This document shows, piece after piece, positions 1-14,298 of a stretch of 64,000 nt of DNA. Origin of the DNA: Trochalopteron elliotii (lineage: Eukaryota; Chordata; Aves; Passeriformes; Leiothrichidae); assembly GCA_024734555.1 (NCBI GenBank), contig JANPWX010019792.1:186001-250000 (forward strand), read 5' to 3'. The notes below the pieces were generated by a model, which did not search any database, was not told the origin of the DNA, and saw only the letters and a program-made list of their open reading frames with translations. Within the stretch, counting starts at the first letter, position 1, and each line of letters begins with the position of its first letter. A program made the position numbers and the translations under genes.

Positions 1-3000
1 TTGTGCTCCATGAATGCAGAGGGTCTCTGCACTTTCTGCTAAGGTCAGGCTATTCTTTAATTATAACCTCCAACATGTCAGTATTTCAGAGAAGAAAGGT
101 ACAGTTATTCTGTCTTGAAAAAGAGTCATAGAAACTGAAGTTATATTTCAGAGTTTTTTCCGTCAATAGATAATAGAAACCCCAAAAAATATAGGCATAG
201 TGTATGTAGCCCTAGTACTAAAAGTGTTCTTCATCTCAAGTAATCATCCCACTTCATCCATTTGACATTCATATTTGTGCTCCTAATGAAGCATGAGATC
301 CCTCAATCATTTTGGTTCTAGTCTTTTCAGATGCAGCAATAAAAATCTGATGAAATATTTTCAAGATGAAAGAAAAAAGGGAATCCATTAAGATAATTCT
401 GTAATCTTCCCTGTCTGACCACAAGCACACACTGCATAGCTGCATATTACCAGGCCATTTTAGCAACTTACACTGATTTTAACAAAGCTTATGTAGACTT
501 TGTCTTGTCACTCATTATTCCTCCAACTAATTTTCAACATCCTACAGTCCCATTTAATCTTTTGGTTCTGCTGTATTTGAGCAGCACCCATCAAGTTTCA
601 GGTTGGATATCCACACCAAACTGGAGCAGGCTGATCTTTCCCTGCTTTTTCTACTTGGCCCAAAGACCTCCAGGACAAAATAATACTGGTTTAATTTAGG
701 TGTGACTGAACTACTAGAGGTAGCACAGCAGTTATAGTTTATCATTATTATATACATCTGTGAGGCAAACATTGAAGAGAAATGGTGGTGCTTATGCTAC
801 CAAAGTGCTCTTGCAACTACATTTGCACTTCTCTCATTACCATCAGTCTGTGCAGTATCACTATAGCTTGTGCAAAATTTTTGCAAGGGATCCCTTTGCT
901 CTTCTCCATGTTTGTAAGTTTTCTGGACCCAGCCAAGTCCACATCTGACCTGCCTTCAGGTGCTTCAACAAGAAAGTAACCTTACCTTAGAAGGCACCTG
1001 AGTGCCTTCCAGATGTATTTCTGTCCCAGAAGGAAACTGTCAGAACACAATGTCTGTGGATGGAGATTTTTGGATTGTTAGTTACTGCTTCTCAGAACAG
1101 ACAGCACTGACTTTTTAGGCTTTCTGTTGCATGGACTGTGAAAAGGCTGCTTGGTCTGGCTTTGTGCCATAAATATTGTTCCCTTGAGCAGAACTAGCAG
1201 ATAGCTGCAGTATGTTGGAGATTTGTTAAAGTGCTTTCTGCCTCCAAACATAAGGGAAGTTATGTTCAATTGTGATCATGAGGACACGGACAAAAAATAT
1301 ATATGCTATTCAGGAAGAGCCTGAGCACATCACTGTAATAGGAATTACATTAAAGATGACAAATAAGTAAACAATTCTGTATTATCTGTTCACTGGAGGT
1401 TGTTTGCAGCCCAGTATTACACAGAAGTGCTGAATTACTGGGAAGAGTAAAAACCCAAACCAAACCACCTCTGCAGAACAAGGCAAGTCTGCAAAATATG
1501 TTCAGACAGTCTCTGAAAAGTAAAGATTCAGACTACAGAGAAAATAGAAATCTGTGATAATTGGATAAGGTAAAGAAGTGAAGAATGCCTTTCAGACTAG
1601 TGCTAGTCCAAACAAAGATCATGCAGGGTAGGCCTCCAGATTAGTTTGCCTTGTACTTACACATTGTAAAACCAGGACTCAGAAGAAGTGAGTAATAAGT
1701 TCCATCAATTTCATTTTAAGAGAAAAAAATCATCAACAGTAGGAAAAGAAGGGAGGTTTTCTTTAGGGCAACTAACATACAATAACAAAGTTTGGAAAAC
1801 AAGATACATTCATTCTAAGTCAGCCTTTATTTGCAGTCCATAAGGCCTGATTTTTTGTTTCTTAGCAGTAGCATTTCACCTTGGTAAAGGCAGAAAATAT
1901 TATCCAATATCCTCTTTACTGTAGCCTTAATTTAAGTGGCCATACACTTTATTTGCTTGACAGACACCTTGTGGCTGATACAGCTAAGCAAAGAAATGTT
2001 TCCCAGATGTCTCAGTGATGTCCCTGTGTCACCAAAGCCTATATGTGCAGCAACTTCCCCTGAAGTTATAAGGACCAGGTTAATTGTAAATTATTGTTTC
2101 ACATTTCCCAGAATATTTTCCTTCCCTATTAAATGGCCAAGTTTCTCCAGAATTTTTTGTACATTAACTTTTCTGGAGGTAGTGACTTGAAGTTTAGTAG
2201 CAAACTCATGAAAGACTGTATTATTTTCTCTGTCTTTGGTATCTCACTACTTGCAACTGGAAAGAGCTGGACACCTACAGAAGATCTTTCATGTGAATAA
2301 ATCTAAGCCAAATTTTTCAATAAAACAACTCCTGGCAACCTAATAAGAGGATTATCAACCCCAGCAACCTCCTTTCAGCTTTTTGTGCAGAAATCAGGGA
2401 CCCTGATTTTTTTTTCTAGCCTTCCTAATTACTTTGGAATATGACATCAACTTGCCAAGTTATTTAATAGTTAAAGGATACTTAAACCCAGTCAAATTTA
2501 ATATTAATCCATAATTATACTTTGGATCTTTCCAGTTGTGTCCCACAGAAATGTTCAGTCTTGACATTTTGGATAAAGTTGCAGTGATATTCACAATAAA
2601 ATTTCTGTAGTTCTTTTAATGCTCTGTGAAAAAATCCAGAGTATAAGGCATTAGACTGGCATGGGAAAAATATGTTTTAATGAAATTCTTAGTGAAAAAG
2701 CAGAAAGTCCACCTTTAAAAACTATTTTGGTGGTTCTTAGCACTGACAGTTGTACATGTCTATCAGTATGAGTCTGAGTCCCATTTTCAAGATGTCTTTA
2801 ACTTTCCAGGGAGAATTTATAACCTCTAAATGAGGCCATAGATATTAGTCTTGTTACTAAAATACAGACTCCTCAGGAGGCATCCAGAATGTCTGAATAA
2901 ATGCTTGGAGTGGTAAACCATGGAATGAGACAATCAACATGCACAGAAACTGCTGTACAATTTACACAATTTATACCTGATGAATTCAGTGAGGGTTATA

Positions 3001-5004
3001 TGAGTTAAAGCATGTGAGTGGTTGCAGAAAACATGTTTCTATGCCATGTCTAAGAAGCATCAGATCCATGGCTTTTTAAGTGATTAAAATATACTTTCTC
3101 CAAGTAATATTGAGAAGCAAAGCCACAGAAAACAGAAGGGTCACACAAAGGGCTCAGGGACCTTTCTCATGATAACTCCTTCTCCAAAGGCTCTGTGTCT
3201 GTTTGCACAGACCTTGACAGGTTCAACCCCTGCAGCAGCTTCTGTTGTGTACTGACCTTTTAACTGTGCTTCTCTGTACTCTTTGATACCCCCACCACTT
3301 CAGTGAACAAAAGAAAGACCTCAGACACAGATTTATGTGAAATTCTGGTGCTTATTTCACTTTGCACAGGTGTTGAAAGCACTCAGTGCTTTCTGCCAGA
3401 AAAAGAGAGGACATGATATGCTGGTCCTCTCTCTGTAGGAACTCTAAATATTTCACTGGTAGCTTGCATGATATTTATATTGCATGTTTTACTCTCTGCT
3501 AAAGATAGAGCCATTCCCTCAATGCCATAGTTTTCAGCTCCATAGTATAGTCACTGTGCTATAACTTCATTAACTTCAGTTGGCTATCATGTTTTCTACC
3601 ATTTCCCATATAACATGGCAGTCTTTAAGTCAGATGTACAGTGCATGCCCATCATCATGCACTCAATGACCAGAGTCATAGATAGAGAACACTGCTATTT
3701 TATCATTATTTTTGGTAATTGCAAGGAAAAGTGGAAAACCTGACCACGACCAATGAGTCCCTTCTCTGAGAAGGACAAACTGTCTCCCATGTCAATGATC
3801 ATCATTAAAAGAAATAATCTACTCCTGCACACAGGTTAGCAGCTGAAGAAAACAGCATACTGAAATTGCATCATAAGAAGAGCATTTCTGTCTAGTTTGA
3901 TTTTACCAGATTTGCTCCACACCGGAGGCATAATTTTGTTGCCCTGAATATTTTGCATTGTGTTTCCAGGCAGAGGTTCATGAAGTGAAAAAAAAAGTTC
4001 AGCAGCTGCTGCCTGTGTACTTCAACATGTATATTCATGTATTTGAGCAAGGATACTCAGCAGGGATTTATAACCTACTAACAAGTAAACACTTGAATTA
4101 TGATGAAGAAATAATCTTACTAAGGGTGCAAAGGGAAGAGGGGACACAGGGGAGAACTCATGGAAAGGATAAGGGATTCAAAGATCTCGATTCATTTGTT
4201 TGTATACTGTGCCATAGAGAAAGTCTGCTGCCAAGATTTGTGAACAGCCATTCAAACAACCTCCCAGAGTGCTCCCTTGCTAATTTTTAAGGATGTTTAA
4301 GGCAAAGCTCTCAGTAAGCAACCAAGGAGGTCCAGACAGTAGAAAAGAAGGGCTGCATTGTGCAGCCATGGGACTGAGGTGCAAGACTGTTGAACCCCCT
4401 TCCCTGATCTCACCCAGGTGCACTGGAAGCCTCCAGCAGAGCAGATGGGATTAAACTTCAGTTCAGCTAGCTGCCTAGTTTAGCTCTTCACTGATTACTG
4501 TTCTGTGTATGCTTTTAAATAATCAGTAAGAAAGGAATAAAGTGAGGAATAACCAGTAGAAGTCTAGAAGATAACGAGACTGATGTGTATGTCTCAAACA
4601 CTGATAGACTGTGGAGCCAGCCAAGAATTACTGTCATAACAAACTGCAAGAAAGAACAATATGTGGATAGAGAAGGTGCTATGTGGAGGTAGGGCAGCAC
4701 ATTTCTGGGACAAACATCCTTGTTATGACTACTGCAGATAAACACAAGAGCAGGTACAACTCAAGTGCAGGAATGAGACAGAGAAATGGGAATGGACTGT
4801 AGCAGGGGAATAAAGAATTCCAGAAAGGTCAGAAAGAATGAGCTGTGCATGATTACTAATGAGAATAGAAAGCAACAAACTTAGCTCCAGGGTGGGGAAA
4901 ACTTGTCCATAAAAGGGTACTCCCAACAAGCCTAGGTGATACTTCCAGGAGCCTGGACATGCCATCAGCTGGGTCAGTGCTGGAGCCACCAGGACTACTG
5001 AATC
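1..5004. other. Intergenic, no feature recognised
   Basis: AT-rich unique sequence. The 110-codon frame at 3958-4290 has no recognisable domain or splice context. By synteny VLDLR would lie further left, beyond position 1; none of its sequence was seen here. Confidence 0.6.
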
Positions 5005-5120
5005 AATCCATCCATCCATCCATCCATCCATCCATCCATCCATCCATCCATCCATCCATCCATCCATCCATCCATCCATCCATCCATCCATCCTTCCTTC
5101 CTCCCTCCCTCCCTCCCTCC
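5005..5120. repeat. (TCCA)n then (TTCC)/(TCCC)n microsatellite
   Basis: About 22 TCCA units followed by CTTCC and CTCC units. The minus-strand open frame with an MDGW repeat and the plus-strand HPSI repeat are translations of this array and are not proteins. Confidence 0.96.
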
Positions 5121-8100
5121 CCACTGGCCTGTGCTTATATAGGTCACAAACTAACTTTCCATGCCCATTGTGTAATTTACTAATGAAATTTGTGGTATTT
5201 GTGGGCCCTCTGATTTTTGTTGTTTCTCTTGACCATGAGAATCTATGAATCTTGGGTGTTCTCTCCCCTCCAGGGTGGGATGCCACAGGCAGCTGCCTTA
5301 AATAAGGGAATGTAGATTCAGCAAATAGTCAAAATGATCACACCTTTGAAGGTCACCTGCAAAGTGCTGCCTCCTGAAATGCTGCCCCACAATCAGGCAG
5401 CTGTGGGTGCTGCCTCTCAAGCATGCAGCTTTTTTAGGAGGCTTTGCACTATGGCATCAAATATAAAAGTTTTGGAAAGAACAGGATGGATTTCTATTCA
5501 CCAATGTAGAGTCATGGAGAAATATTTAAGATGCACATGACATAGAAAAGCAGCTTACAACATTTGTACTTGTCAGTAGTTTTCAATAAAGCTGTTTATC
5601 ACTAAACACTGTCAGAACTAGCTGAGGCCCTAAAGTAGTCTAAGTCTATTCATGTTTTATTTCTTCAGGTAGACTGTGACAACTTTCTCTATTTCACAAT
5701 GCAGCTAGATTTTTGAACAAAAATAACTGAGTTGCTCTAGCTTAACATTTCAAAGTCAGTCATTATTTCCATCTAGTTAAGCAAATTCTCAATTCTGAAT
5801 CTGTTTAATTTGAACTCTTCCCTATTTCCAATAAAAAAAACACACGCACAAAAATTAACAAATGAACAGCAAAACAAAAAACAAATCCACAATTGCTTCA
5901 CAGTCAGCATTTCATTAGAAGAGGGGGATTTGCTTGGCAAACTCCACCTGCTGACTTTCTACCAACTTAAGTCTCCAACTGAGTAACAGTTGAAGCCATA
6001 AGCAATAGAATGGAAGGGAGAAGGCATCAGTAAGCCAATCAGCTGTCCTAAGCACTATTACTAAATTAATTTTCATCCTGATATGGCCTAAAGCTTTGTA
6101 GTGCAGAACCAATCCCTTCCTGGTGTCAAGGTTCTTCTTTTCCCCGGGGATGCTCCCATGAAGGCTTCAGTAGACTTGTATGGAAGAGAAGGGCTTGGGC
6201 ATTGCTTCTGTCCTTATTGAGTGGTTCTGAGAAGTGCATTTTTTTCTGCTTCCCTTATATCCCACCTTCCACATGAATATAATGGCTTGATCCTAAGCAG
6301 GTGAAGAAAAAACCTGAAACTCTTGCAGGATTTCAGTAGAACAGTGAAACAACAGTAAGTTATTAAATATACCAGTTCCTCCAACATTTCATTTGTAATA
6401 GGGAAAAGAAAGCAAATAGAGAAGGAGATCATCAGGACAATGGAATATTTTGGCTTCCAGCAAGTATGTCATGTTTAATTTCCAAGCATCCATCAACTGT
6501 ATTGAGAAAACAAATTGCTCCTTTTTTTTCCTCTCTTGCATCATCTGTCCTTTGTTAGTGCTTTTTCAAACTTTATGAACTCAATGGATTGTTAGCATGC
6601 ATTAGTGTGTTAGTGTGACATGTTCAACAAAACATCCTAGTCATCCAAGATCTAAATACTTCCTGGTAATTCAGTCTCTGAGTTAAGCTACAAGAATCTC
6701 TGCTTTATCTACATCATCATCAGAAGATGCTATTCAACATGGGGCCCCTCTAAGAAAACAAAGAAAAAAGGAAAAAAAAATATCCAAATATCTAGAACAA
6801 GCAAGAGTCAAGTTGTTGCTGACATCAATGTGCCTGAGAGGTTTTGTTCTCTGAGTATGCTGCAATTAATTTGTCCTTCACAAACTGGAGATTAGCATCA
6901 GTGACACACACTTAACCTCACACATAATCAATCCTCAAATCTGTGAAGCAAATAGATCAAATTGAGGATAACAAGCTCCAAGACTGGCTGAATTCTTCCT
7001 TATTTGTCCACACCTATTTTTCCACAACCCTTAAGGTTTTAGTTGACTCAAGTATTTTCTTTGTCTGAAGCATGGCACAGGCTAGGCAGAACACACCATG
7101 ACAAGCAAGACTGAGCTGCCTTTTCCCTCCACTATGTGAGACCCTGAACATGAAGGCTTCACTGTTTATTGGACACAGAGCCAGTATATTCTAAAGGAAA
7201 CACAGACAAAATAAGTAGTCTTTGACAGGTAGATTTTAATGAAGCTTCTGCTTTGAGATATTCATTGCCCTCAAGTATTTAGCAAAACACAAGTTTACTG
7301 AAGGTGCTTCAAAGGATTTGTGCCAATTCAAGTCACAGGCGAACCAGAGAATCAGTGTGAAGCAGACTTCACCTCTTCTGCCCAAGGCATAAAGACTAAT
7401 CAACTGCAACGGGCACTGCTCTGGGAGGAGAGCTAATTGTTTGGTGTTGAAAGGACTTCTCTACCTCTTCTTCAGGGAGAATCAGTTCCAATCTGTGAGT
7501 CAGACTTAGAGGCAGTCTTTGGACTCCTCTCTAGATTGCATTTTTCCAGCTCATAAGGATAGTCCTTGCTGGAAGCAAAGAAATACTAAGCTTATCCATG
7601 TTTCAGCAGCCCGTGCCAAGAGCTGGAAACTCCTTGGCTGTATAATTCATCAGCACAAAGGCAAGTCAAACTCCTACACAACACAGCTGCATTGAACTTG
7701 CAGGCTGTGTTTTTGCCTCCTCCTTTACTCCTAATGCAGATAAAGCTGTTCTCAGGCATGTGTCTAGCAAGACTTGTACCAAACCCATGCACACTCACTG
7801 GAGCCTGCTCAGCCTCCAGGATTTCAATAGCAGGGAAGACTGGGGCTCCTCTGTTTGGAACTGGACACGTGTCAAACCACGCACAAAACCAGCAGCATTC
7901 TAGAATCATGGAGTGACATGCTTGGTGAATTTGATGCTGAAGTCTGAATGGGTATTTCTAAGTGCCCAAGTCACAACTTACCCTTCAGCCCTTATTATAA
8001 GATAAAAAAGTGACATAAAATCATATATATTTTATACAAATAAATGCATCTGATCTTTGTTGAAGCAATGATTAAATTGTAATTTATACATCACAAACCC

Positions 8101-8550
8101 TCTTGCTTCCTGATACCTGCAAGGCATGCAAGAACAGTATGTTAAGGTCATTTACAAGGTAGCTGCATTTTCATCCTTATGTGGTTTTTTGAACAACTCC
8201 TGATTTTTACTGATGACTCTGGCTAAAGGTGAAGGCTCACTGGGATCAATCCCTGAAAAAAATAGTCCTCTTCACTTCCCAGGGACAACTACTCCATGGT
8301 GCTGGAGAAAAGGCAGTTTGGTGTGGGGAACTCAGTTACACTTTGAGTGCTGAGTTGCTGTCCTAGGGGCAATAGGATCCTTCTTGCACAATGCTGAGAT
8401 ATTTCACCACGTTTCACTTCAGTGTTGCAAATGTAGGTGAAGCACTTCACACAGGCCAGTATCAATTTATAGGGCACTGTGATAGGGCCCTTGGAGTGAC
8501 AACCCCTCCTGTCCACCTTGGAGGGCTGTGACAGAGATTCTGTTTTGCAG
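5121..8550. other. Intergenic, no feature recognised
   Basis: Unique AT-rich sequence with short A runs. No coding or transposon feature recognised. Confidence 0.6.
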
Positions 8551-8668
8551 ACTCTCTATGGGAACCAGTCCATCATTCCAGACACTGATACCATGTCCCT
8601 GCCCTCCAGTTATGTTGGCAGCTTCATGCCTTATTCCAAATCACTGCATGAGTCATATTTCATTAATG
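8551..8668 (+). other. Candidate orphan exon or pseudoexon
   Basis: A 118-nt open segment preceded by ctgttttgcag and followed by GTAATA, so both splice borders have the required dinucleotides. It encodes 39 residues plus one base: TLYGNQSIIPDTDTMSLPSS, then YVGSFMPYSKSLHESYFIN. The composition (Ser, Pro, Tyr, few rare codons, C/G-leaning third positions in an AT-rich setting) looks more like coding sequence than the surrounding frames, but I recognise no family. It could be an exon of an unannotated gene, a relic of a retrocopy, or chance. Confidence 0.3.
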
Positions 8669-11600
8669 GTAATAGAGCAGAACAATATGGGGGCTTCTAA
8701 GAGAAGATTAGGCCACAGAAAAAAACATGAAATAAAAAATCAAACCTAATACATAGAGGGTAAATGATAAATATGCACCCAGTTCTCTCTGTGCAGCAAC
8801 TCAGTGGAATGGATTTATTGCACAGCAAGCTTGCTATTTGTTTTCCCTCTCTTCCCAGCATGGGGGATTTTAAGTTAAACAGTTTTATTCATACCCGAAT
8901 TCACTCGTGTATCCCAAATTGGCTTCTTGCCAGTGTTGTTGGCATTTCAGGTTGATAACATCTTAATCTAGAGTCATTACAGTAACTAGGAGGGAGTCAA
9001 ATGTAGGAACAAACCCTTTCCTGGAGAGTTGCCTTTGAGATTTTAATGTAAGAGGGCATCCATATTAATTGAAAGCTTGCCTGGAATGGCAATATGGATG
9101 CAAGTGCTAACTTTGTTTACATGAGGCATGAAAAATGCACAGGAGCTGTTTGGTATTTTCACTCAGTCTCAGAGCAACATTCAACCCAGCAAGTGTCAGT
9201 TTCTGCCTCATTTGCCAAGGATGTTCATGATATTATACATAGATTTCCTGAAAATTTAGCTCATTTTCTAAACAGCAGAGAGAGTTAGAAGTAGAGACAA
9301 AGCATTTGACTGTAGATGAGTCAAGATCTCAAAAGAACTCCTGTCAAGTGAGAGTAGAAGAAGAAATCTGTTTCATATGATAAGAAAAGTCCAAGAACAA
9401 AGGTTCTCCTTTCCCAGGTCTCCAGTTTCTTAACCTGGAGATGTATTTTTTTGGCTTGGGAACACGCTTGTATGTATGTTTATTTAATGTTTTTTAAAAA
9501 TAGAATTTCAATATGGAATAGGAAGACATTGCGAGTTAATTCATTACCTCAGTGAACTTGTTCCAACAGATACGAGGAGGCTGTTAATGTCTATTTAGAG
9601 TGATGTGATTTTCCATACTCAGCCCCATCTCTCTAGCCTCACATGGATATACAGGCTAACACCAATTATTCAACTCCCTTGCTTTTGGTTTCAAGCCAAG
9701 ATGAAGCATCTTGAGGAATCTTACATCTTAACAGAACCTCTTGTCATTTCAAACCTCAGTGGTCTGGGGGGAGATAGGTGGTGAACAATTACTTAGTCAG
9801 CTCAACATAGTCCAGTGTAGTGGAGAGGAGTGGCAGGCTGCAGGCAGAGCACAGAAAGTACGGGCAACAAAAAGGTAGATGTGAGATTGATGTCACATAA
9901 ACCTACTCTCTGATTTCTGTCTGGAACAGAAAATTTCATACAGTGTCAGCAAGGGGTGCATATCATTGTTTCCCCCAGTGACAGGCAGCTGTTTTATGAA
10001 ATGACCAGAATAAAGACAGCAGAAGAGCATAAAAATTACAGGAGACACATTTATTATTTGCAAGAAGAAGGAAGGGGTAACCACCCAGACAACCAGGGTC
10101 TGTGTTTGGTTTTGTTTCAGCTTCATCAGACTAACACTATCTCCATTTTCATCAGGTCTTTGTGTCCTTCCAGTTCAGCATTTCAGGCTGAGGCTTTGTT
10201 CCAGAAGAAAGAGGGTCAGACAGAGAAAAATCTCAGCCTGTATAAAATCAAGCACAAGCGTCTCTGTTTCTGTTGAAGCATTAACCAAATAATGCTTCCA
10301 AGGGAGCACTGAAGGCCAAATAGCTTCTAGCTCCTAGATCAGTTATGTACTAAAGAAAGCAACAGAAAGAATGGAATTGCTGTAGAGATGGAAACAATAA
10401 GGTGGTTATTGGCCTTTCAGAAATATGGGCATGAAAGAGAGAGGGAAGACATGAGAGAGTTGCATACAGTGCAATTAATGTCTTATGAGCAGCCTTTCTC
10501 CCCTTCCCCACTGCCTGACCTCCAGCTGTACCCACCACAGATCTCCTCCCTGCCCCTGGACAAAATGCTGGACAGAGGCCAAGGTGGACGAATTTCTTGT
10601 TTTATGACAGAGGATAAATGCCAGCTTAAGCCCTTTGCAAGCCAAGAGGAAAACAGCTGCCTGTAGAAGGATGAGACAAAAGGAGATTGTCTGGGCCATG
10701 AGTTCTGCTTTGTACCCATAGGCAATAGGCCACAGGGCAGTGAAATGTGGCAGTGGGGTGGGATTCCCATGAGGCACCCAGAGGGCTGCTCTTAGCAGCC
10801 TTTCTTTGCATATTCAGCATAAAGGACAGACCAGGAAAGAGGAGAACCACCCAGCAGACCCTTGGCTTCTGCAGAGACCCTGCTGCTGCCCCCACAAAGG
10901 AGAAGCTCTGGGGCCCACATCCTTCTCACCATGCCCACACTGGGCAGATGATGAGTGCTGGTTAATGCCTTCACCTCTGCTAGCTCCAGCCCACTAAAAC
11001 CCTGATAAAGCCTGTGACCCAAACCCTCATATCACCCAAAGAACTGCTCCCAAAACAGCTCCTAGGCAGCCTCCTGACCCTTTCTTCCATTTACTGCTAA
11101 TGGCAGGGCATCTACCCACAACAGGTTTGGCCCTTCTGCTTGGGAAAACCTGGTGAATTCCTGGGTTCTGTCGATCTGCACCACCAGCAGAAGGCTTCAT
11201 GTATCCATAGGCATAAAAACAGTATAAAAACACTGTTTAAAACAGTATATAAGCATAGGTTTAAAACACTTTGTTTCCATGTCCTTGCTTGTCTTCCAGA
11301 GGCTCTTAATAGCTCCACAGCTTCCTCCTGTTTTTCTGCCAATGTTCTCCCACAGCATCTTGACCTTCTAGCCTTTTGAAGACGCTGTTTACATCTCAGA
11401 GTAATGAACTCAACGCTGGCAAGCACAGCCAAGTTCCCACATCACACATTCCCAGGCAGCTGGGGTAACACTGGGATAGCAGTGATGGGGATTCACTCCT
11501 TCACCTTTCCACAGTCCCCCTGAATTCTGGACCCATAAACGTGTATTCTTGGACAACAGAGCAAGAAGGATAGTTTTTAAAAGATCGGCTGCTAGAGGAA

Positions 11601-13935
11601 GCAACAGTGGTTGGTTGAAATAACAGTGAAAGAGTGAATCTTGAAAACATCTCAGAAATTTGCCATCTAGGATAAAATGATAGAATAAGATTTTGAGGTC
11701 TGGTACAAGATCATCAAGTCAACTAAAGAGATGATGTTTCCATACCTCTAGAGGAGTTCTCAGTTCACAATAACAGCCCTTCTTTACCAGGCTACAAATC
11801 ACATGAGATGTGACAGGAGATGGTTACAGGTTATTAAGGTTCTCCTTTTGCTCATGCTTTATATCCAGATAGCTTAATCTTCTTCCTTATTGTTACTCCC
11901 AAAATGTTTCTGTGTGAAGCACAAAAGGGTTTTGTCTTGTGGCTCTAAAATCAGCTGAAGTTCATTTGAACAAAACTCTAGTTGAGAAACAAATATGAAA
12001 AGATTACACTAATATTGGGGATTTATGATTTTATTAATATGATGTACTCCTCTGAATTGACTTGATCAGAAATGGGAAATTTTTTCCTTTATTATGAGAT
12101 GACATAAAGCAGATATACCTGGCCCTTTCCTCCTTCCTTATTCTATATATAATTAGATTTGGTCCACATGATGTGTCTTTCTGATGTAGGAAGCAGGAAC
12201 TGAAAACACATTTCCCTTTTTATTACATCAGAGGATATTTATTACTTCAAGACTGTTTCATGGCATTGTGCCAGCCTTCCCCTACAAGAATAGGTGAACA
12301 ATCAGTACAATAAAATTGTCAGACCCAGCTGGTCTCTCATGTCTTTTTATTTTACTCTTAGATGCAACATAGATAAAATTCACAGAACCATTTTCCATGC
12401 ATGGGCACTGTGTACATGCACGTGCAAACTCCTCTCCCAAGTCACCACCAGGGGAGAAAAAGTAGGATCAGAGAAGGCATAAACTACACTGGCACCTAAA
12501 TTACTAAAATCTAAAGGATGAAAATGACAGCATCAATTCCATCATGGAGAACAAGATTAAGTCGGTGGGATGAAGAAAAACACTTTTGTTTCTGTAGTTC
12601 ATGCTGGGAGGGTTGCTGGAAAGTGGGAATTTATTTCATGCCCATAGGGTGTGTTTCATGCCATACACCCATGTGCTGGGAGATGTTGTCTGTTACTTTA
12701 ACTGTGAAACTGTGGGAGACATTTTGTTTTTAATCACTAAAATGCCACACTGAGGGCTGTTTTCTTGGTAGCAGAGCAATTTTGGCAAGCAGTTGTAACC
12801 TGTAAAAGAAGATAAGCACGTATAGATAGTAAGCAAATGATGATTAGTCAGAAGATGGAAACTACTAAAAGCATGTATACAACTATATATGTCTTTGGAA
12901 AATTTGCTTATTTTTTCTCACAAGCCCTCTTCTTGTGTGTGGGTGAGCATCAGCAGGGAGGCTGAGGCTTGCAGGAGAGATGAGAGGTGCTGCTGGGCAG
13001 GCAGGGGGGAAACAGAGTGGCCTTGAGGACAAGGGGAGGGAAAAGTTGGAGATACAGGGAGAAAACATGCAGAGGGAAAGGCACAGGGAGTGCCATGGAT
13101 TGTGCATGTGTAGGTGATGGGAAAAGGGAATCTTGCAATGAGAAAAGTCCACCAGAGAGACAAATCGAGAGGAAAGTTAAGTTGTGAGATGGAAAGCTTT
13201 TAAAAAGAATTTTGAAAAGCCTGACCAAACAAAAATACAGGAAAAGGACAAACGTGAAAGAAAAAGAGAAAATGAAGACTTTGAAAATGAGAACTTCCAC
13301 GGGGACAACGTGGAAGGGAAAGATAGAGACAACCTAAATGGCATTTTAAACATTAAGTAAGAACATTACATTGTGATGATGGTCTCTACACATGCCCCTC
13401 CCCTCCTCAGCTCAGCTTGTGTCAAACTGTGGTACAGCCTGACATAGAAAAAGCTATGATTTAGTGAGCAGAAAACTGATAGAAATCCTAAATGTAGCAA
13501 GGGAAAACTGCAGGAATTTCACCTTACATATGTGTACTACAGGAGGAAAGGAAATTACCAGCTCTGCTGGCATAGTAGGTACCATTGAAATGCCTAACAC
13601 AGATTCCCTGCAGACTCCTTAAGGAAATCACACTTGTCTCTTTTAAAGTTTGGAAAGGAAAGTTTATGCTGAAATAGCAATTTATGCATATACATGATCA
13701 AAATAATTTTGTTGGTTTATTACACAGACAGCCTGAAATGTGTTCTTCTTTGTTTCTAAGGATTTCTAAGTCATGTGACTGCTCTGGTGCTGCTGAACAG
13801 CACAGCCTCGTCTTCGATATTGAATAGTTTGGTTTTAAACACAGGAGCATATTTATAAATGTTTCACATCCACAGGCAGACGTAATGTATTTTAAACCAA
13901 AAATATATTGGCAAAATATTTTTTATGTATTTATG
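8669..13935. other. Intergenic, little recognised
   Basis: Unique sequence. At 11660-11735 a stretch (gatagaataagattttgagg ... aagatcatcaagtcaac) looks like a very decayed CR1 3' end on minus, too weak to call firmly. The GC-richer 10470-11350 has many overlapping open frames without recognisable domains. Confidence 0.5.
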
Positions 13936-14068
13936 GTTTCTCTTTCTCTTTTTTCTTTTTTCCTTTTTTCCTTTTTTTTTTTCTTTTTTCTTTTTCCTTT
14001 TCCTTTTTCCTTTTTTCCTTTTTCTTCCTTTTCTGTCCTATTTTTTATTATTTATTTTTTTATTTTTT
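13936..14068. repeat. Polypyrimidine tract (CTTTTT)n
   Basis: About 130 bases of T with regular C pairs on plus, ending in T/A-rich sequence 30 bases before duplicated copy A. Confidence 0.92.
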
Positions 14069-14100
14069 AAAATAAATCCAGTATAAATATTTACTTTTCC

Positions 14101-14298
14101 AATTTAAGGAGAAACTCCTGGCATCTTGGCTGGGATGCTGAAGGGTCACAGAGCTGGATTTTGCTCATTTGAAGCCATCTTTGTTACTGTCACCAGCACA
14201 CAGGTCAGTACTGAGACGTCCAGGAGCCCTTATGGTGCCATAAACCTCAGTCACTGAAAGAAACACAATTTTCTTGTACTTCAGACTCAAATGAGTAA
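14101..14298. repeat. 198-bp duplicated segment, copy A
   Basis: Partner of 15818-16015. On minus it reads VTEVYGTIRAPGRLSTDLC after the same acceptor-like tract, but the frame is stopped by TGA where copy B stays open. No known family recognised. Confidence 0.85.

Noticed and set aside
3958..4290. 110-codon open frame
   Set aside because: No domain, no flanking exons, and average composition for AT-rich chance frames.
1..5000. VLDLR exons, expected next gene by synteny
   Set aside because: No LDL-receptor class A or other VLDLR coding sequence seen on either strand.
5005..5120. CRISPR-like or tandem array with spacers
   Set aside because: No spacers; simple tetranucleotide repeat in a vertebrate genome.
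4729..5286. 185-codon minus-strand frame with MDGW repeats
   Set aside because: It translates the (TCCA)n microsatellite; no start context, splice signals or homology.
10470..11350. GC-richer patch with many overlapping frames as a possible gene or CpG island
   Set aside because: Few CpG, frames in every phase, no domain; composition effect.
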